From CAHJXF01 sp038240015 (lineage in GTDB: Bacteria; Pseudomonadota; Gammaproteobacteria; Burkholderiales; Burkholderiaceae_D), in assembly GCA_038240015.1 (NCBI GenBank), contig JBBSEF010000069.1, positions 1 through 15,082 on the forward strand: a DNA stretch of 15,082 bases, given 5' to 3'. Of this stretch, positions 12,790-15,082 are shown piece after piece. The translations under genes were made by a program, and so were the position numbers. The notes below the pieces were generated by a model that was not told where the DNA came from, did no database searches, and saw only the letters and a program-made list of their open reading frames with translations. The stretch's first letter is position 1; every line of letters begins with the position of its first letter.

Positions 12790-14433
12790 ATGCAAGGTCT
12801 GATGATGAGTACGCCGCTGCTCATCTCTTCGCTCATCGAGCACGCTGGGCGCCACTCCAGCAACACCGAAATCGTTTCACGGCGGGTCGAGGGCGATATC
12901 CATCGCACCAACTGGGGCGAAGTGCAGCGTCGCTCGAAACGGCTCGCCAATGCGCTCATCGCGATGGGCGTCAAGCCGGGCGATCGCGTGGCGACGCTGG
13001 CGTGGAACGGCTATCGCCATCTTGAGGCGTACTACGCGGTGTCGGGAATCGGCGCTGTGTTGCACACGCTCAATCCGCGCCTGCATCCCGATCAGATGTC
13101 GTGGATCGCGAATCACGCGGAAGACACGCACCTGTTTTTCGACACGACCTTCCTGCCGCTGATTCAGGCGATCGGATCGCGCTGTCCGTCGATCAAGAGT
13201 TGGATCGCATTGACCGATCGCGAGCACATGCCTGCCGACTTCAAGGGCCCCGATCTGGTTTGCTATGAAGACTTGATCGCGTCGTCATCCGAACAGTTTG
13301 TATGGCCGAGCTTCGACGAGAACACCGCCTCGTCGCTGTGCTACACGTCGGGGACGACAGGCAATCCGAAGGGCGTGCTGTATTCGCATCGCTCGAGCGT
13401 ACTGCACGCGTTCGCGGCGGCCTTGCCCGACGTCATGGGAATCGCCGCGAGCGACGCGGTGCTGCCGGTCGTTCCGATGTTTCATGTGAATGCGTGGGCG
13501 ATCCCGTATACGGCGGCCATGATCGGCTGCAAGCTGGTGTTTCCCGGTCCGGCGCTCGACGGCAAGTCGCTCTATGAATTGTTCGAGTCCGAGAAGATCA
13601 CGTTCTCCGCGGGCGTGCCGACGGTGTGGCTGGGCCTGCTCAACTACCTCAAGCAGAACAACCTGAAGTTCTCGACGTTCAAGCGAACCGTCATCGGCGG
13701 CTCGGCCTGTCCTCCCGCGATGATCCGTACGCTCAGCGACGACTATGGCGTACGCGTCATCCACGGATGGGGCATGACCGAGATGTCGCCGCTGGGCACG
13801 ACGGGCATGCTACTGGACAAGCACAGCGCCCTGCCGCACGATCAGCAGTTGGCCATCCTCGGCAAGCAGGGCCGGACCATGTACGGCGTCGACATGAAGA
13901 TCGTCGATCCGCAAGGCAACGAGTTGCCGTGGGACGGCGAGGCATTCGGCGACCTGCTGGTGCGCGGGCCGTGGGTCATCCGCGAATACTTCAAAGGCGA
14001 GGGTGGTAACCCGTTGGTTACCGACGAGGCGGGCGTCGACTGGTTTCCCACTGGCGACGTCGCCAACATCGACCGCGATTCCTATCTGCAGATCACCGAC
14101 CGCAGCAAGGACGTGATCAAATCGGGCGGCGAATGGATCGGTTCGATCGATCTGGAGAATATCGCGATGGCGCATCCGGCGGTCGCGATGGCCGCGGTGA
14201 TCGCGTGTGCGCATCCCAAGTGGGACGAGAGGCCGTTGTTGATCGTCGTCAAGAAGCCCGATGCCGAAGTGACGAGAGAAGAATTGCTCGCGTATTACGA
14301 CGGCAAGATCGCCAAGTGGTGGACGCCAGACGATGTCGCGTTCGTCGATGCGATCCCGCTGGGCGCGACCGGCAAGATGTTGAAGACCAAACTGCGCGAA
14401 GCGTTTCGCAATCACAAGTTGCCGACCGCCTGA
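12790..14433 (+). CDS. Acyl-CoA ligase (AMP-dependent; medium/long-chain or DmdB-like)
   Basis: This ATP-dependent enzyme forms an acyl-adenylate and then the CoA thioester. The 547-residue product shows all ANL-family motifs: SLCYTSGTTGNPKG at 182-195, HGWGMTE at 325-331, WFPTGD at 418-423, DRSKDVIKSGGEWI at 437-450, and catalytic Lys529 in GATGKML. The N-terminus (MQGLMMSTPLLISSLIEHA) resembles the fatty-acyl/3-methylthiopropionyl-CoA ligase branch, so an aliphatic carboxylic acid is the likely substrate; its chain length cannot be read from the sequence. The ATG at 12790 follows AAAGGAG; longer in-frame starts back to 12577 would overlap selO. An ABC substrate-binding protein gene follows 179 nt downstream on the same strand, suggesting uptake and activation of a related compound. 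Confidence 0.93.
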   Translation: MQGLMMSTPLLISSLIEHAGRHSSNTEIVSRRVEGDIHRTNWGEVQRRSKRLANALIAMGVKPGDRVATLAWNGYRHLEAYYAVSGIGAVLHTLNPRLHPDQMSWIANHAEDTHLFFDTTFLPLIQAIGSRCPSIKSWIALTDREHMPADFKGPDLVCYEDLIASSSEQFVWPSFDENTASSLCYTSGTTGNPKGVLYSHRSSVLHAFAAALPDVMGIAASDAVLPVVPMFHVNAWAIPYTAAMIGCKLVFPGPALDGKSLYELFESEKITFSAGVPTVWLGLLNYLKQNNLKFSTFKRTVIGGSACPPAMIRTLSDDYGVRVIHGWGMTEMSPLGTTGMLLDKHSALPHDQQLAILGKQGRTMYGVDMKIVDPQGNELPWDGEAFGDLLVRGPWVIREYFKGEGGNPLVTDEAGVDWFPTGDVANIDRDSYLQITDRSKDVIKSGGEWIGSIDLENIAMAHPAVAMAAVIACAHPKWDERPLLIVVKKPDAEVTREELLAYYDGKIAKWWTPDDVAFVDAIPLGATGKMLKTKLREAFRNHKLPTA

Positions 14434-14612
14434 GCGACTGCATCGCCGCCGCGCCATCGACCGTATCGTCGACTGCGCAGGCACAGATCGTTGGGGTATT
14501 ACCTAGATGCCCCTGTGCGCGCGATATCAGTAGACTGCGCCGACGTGTCGCCGCGAGGCGAAGCCCGCCGTGATGGATCGATCCATACGACTACCGATTG
14601 ATGGAGACACAC
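14434..14612 (+). promoter_or_regulatory. Control region upstream of the ABC transporter gene
   Basis: This 179-nt gap holds two striking dyads. (a) GCACAG (14481-14486) and CTGTGC (14513-14518) enclose GGGGTAT / ATGCCCC (14493-14499 and 14507-14513), a nested inverted repeat. (b) ATGGATCGATCCAT (14573-14586) is a perfect 14-bp palindrome 26 nt before the ATG. No T-run follows the first, so it is not an intrinsic terminator. I see no convincing sigma70 promoter. These are candidates for operators or a 5'-UTR hairpin. Confidence 0.4.
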
Positions 14613-15082
14613 ATGAAACAACCTCTACGCGCGCTGGCCTGCGGCAGCGTCCTCGCACTTGCCGGCGGCTTCTCGATGACGGCTTCTGCCGAAGTCGTCA
14701 AGATCGCATTCATCGATCCACTGTCGGGCATTCTTGCCAACGTCGGCCAGAACCAATTGAAGAGCATTCAGTTCCTGGCCGAAAAATTGAATCAGAAAAA
14801 AGTGGCGGGCGAAGGCGTGACCTTCGAGATCGTGCCCTTCGACAACAAGGCGAGCCCGCAAGAGAGCCTGACGCAATTGAAGGCCGCGCAGGATCAAGGC
14901 ATCCGCTACATCACGCAGGGCAACGGCTCGGGTGCGGCCGGCGCGATCCTCGACGCGATCAACAAGTACAACGAGCGCAATCCCGACAAGCCGATGCTGT
15001 TCATGAACTACGCGGCCGTTGATCCTGATCTGACCAACAGCAAATGCAGCTTCTGGCATTTCCGTTTCGACGCCGACACGTC
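14613..15082 (+). CDS. ABC transporter substrate-binding protein, branched-chain amino acid type (partial)
   Basis: This is the N-terminal 156 residues of a periplasmic type I ligand-binding protein; the gene continues past the right edge. The signal peptide spans residues 1-26 (ends MTASA, before EVVKIAF). The mature start VKIAFIDPLSGILANVGQNQ is typical of LivK/HAAT-family receptors, followed by FEIVPFDNKASPQESLTQLK and the pattern YITQGNGSGAAGAI of the first ligand-contacting loop. GGAGA precedes the ATG at 14613. Permease and ATPase genes would be expected beyond the window. With the acyl-CoA ligase upstream, the ligand could be an amino acid or an organic or aromatic acid; the sequence does not decide. 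Confidence 0.9.
   Translation, partial: MKQPLRALACGSVLALAGGFSMTASAEVVKIAFIDPLSGILANVGQNQLKSIQFLAEKLNQKKVAGEGVTFEIVPFDNKASPQESLTQLKAAQDQGIRYITQGNGSGAAGAILDAINKYNERNPDKPMLFMNYAAVDPDLTNSKCSFWHFRFDADT

Noticed and set aside
14493..14513. GGGGTAT/ATGCCCC hairpin as terminator of the ligase gene
   Set aside because: No T-run follows on either strand and the stem includes a wobble pair.

Overview
The window is a GC-rich, densely packed chromosomal segment that most resembles a betaproteobacterium of the Burkholderiales. The grounds are overall gene content, the order msrB-yciB-bolA-parvulin isomerase, an AceK, and a cus-like efflux cluster with a methionine-type metal-binding adaptor. No database search was possible, so the lineage is an inference. 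I see no rRNA, tRNA, CRISPR array, transposase or phage gene.

Layout. (1) 1-2268, minus strand: the start of a heavy-metal (copper/silver type) RND efflux operon, with a small Cys/His-rich exported protein, a TolC-family outer-membrane factor and the N-terminus of a CusB-like adaptor that runs off the left edge. (2) 2311-5373, minus strand: a five-gene unit (pirin, DoxX, cytochrome b561, two YceI paralogues) closed by a clear intrinsic terminator. It is divergent from a LysR regulator at 5490-6401. (3) 6407-8539, minus strand: aceK followed by a small antibiotic-biosynthesis-monooxygenase-fold protein that converges on the LysR gene. (4) 8574-8692: a probable terminator and a REP-like inverted repeat. 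(5) 8698-12628, minus strand: selO, msrB, yciB, bolA and an exported parvulin-type peptidyl-prolyl isomerase, probably co-transcribed with start/stop overlaps. (6) 12790 to the right edge, plus strand: an acyl-CoA ligase and the N-terminus of a branched-chain-amino-acid-type ABC substrate-binding protein.

How the genes may work together. Region 1 exports metal ions across the envelope. Region 2, plus the nearby monooxygenase-fold protein, gathers families tied to quinone or quinol chemistry and envelope redox balance, so a LysR-controlled quinone or oxidative-stress module is a reasonable hypothesis. Region 5 combines two stress and redox proteins (SelO, MsrB) with envelope and cell-shape proteins. 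Region 6 suggests uptake and CoA activation of an organic acid.

The most unusual structure I found is regulatory. Several transcription-unit-leading genes (the small Cys/His protein, aceK, selO, perhaps the LysR gene) lack a Shine-Dalgarno and have a plausible -10 hexamer only 5-9 nt before the start codon, which suggests leaderless mRNAs. In two of them the T-tract of the preceding terminator overlaps the predicted -35 element. I found no clearly new multigene system.
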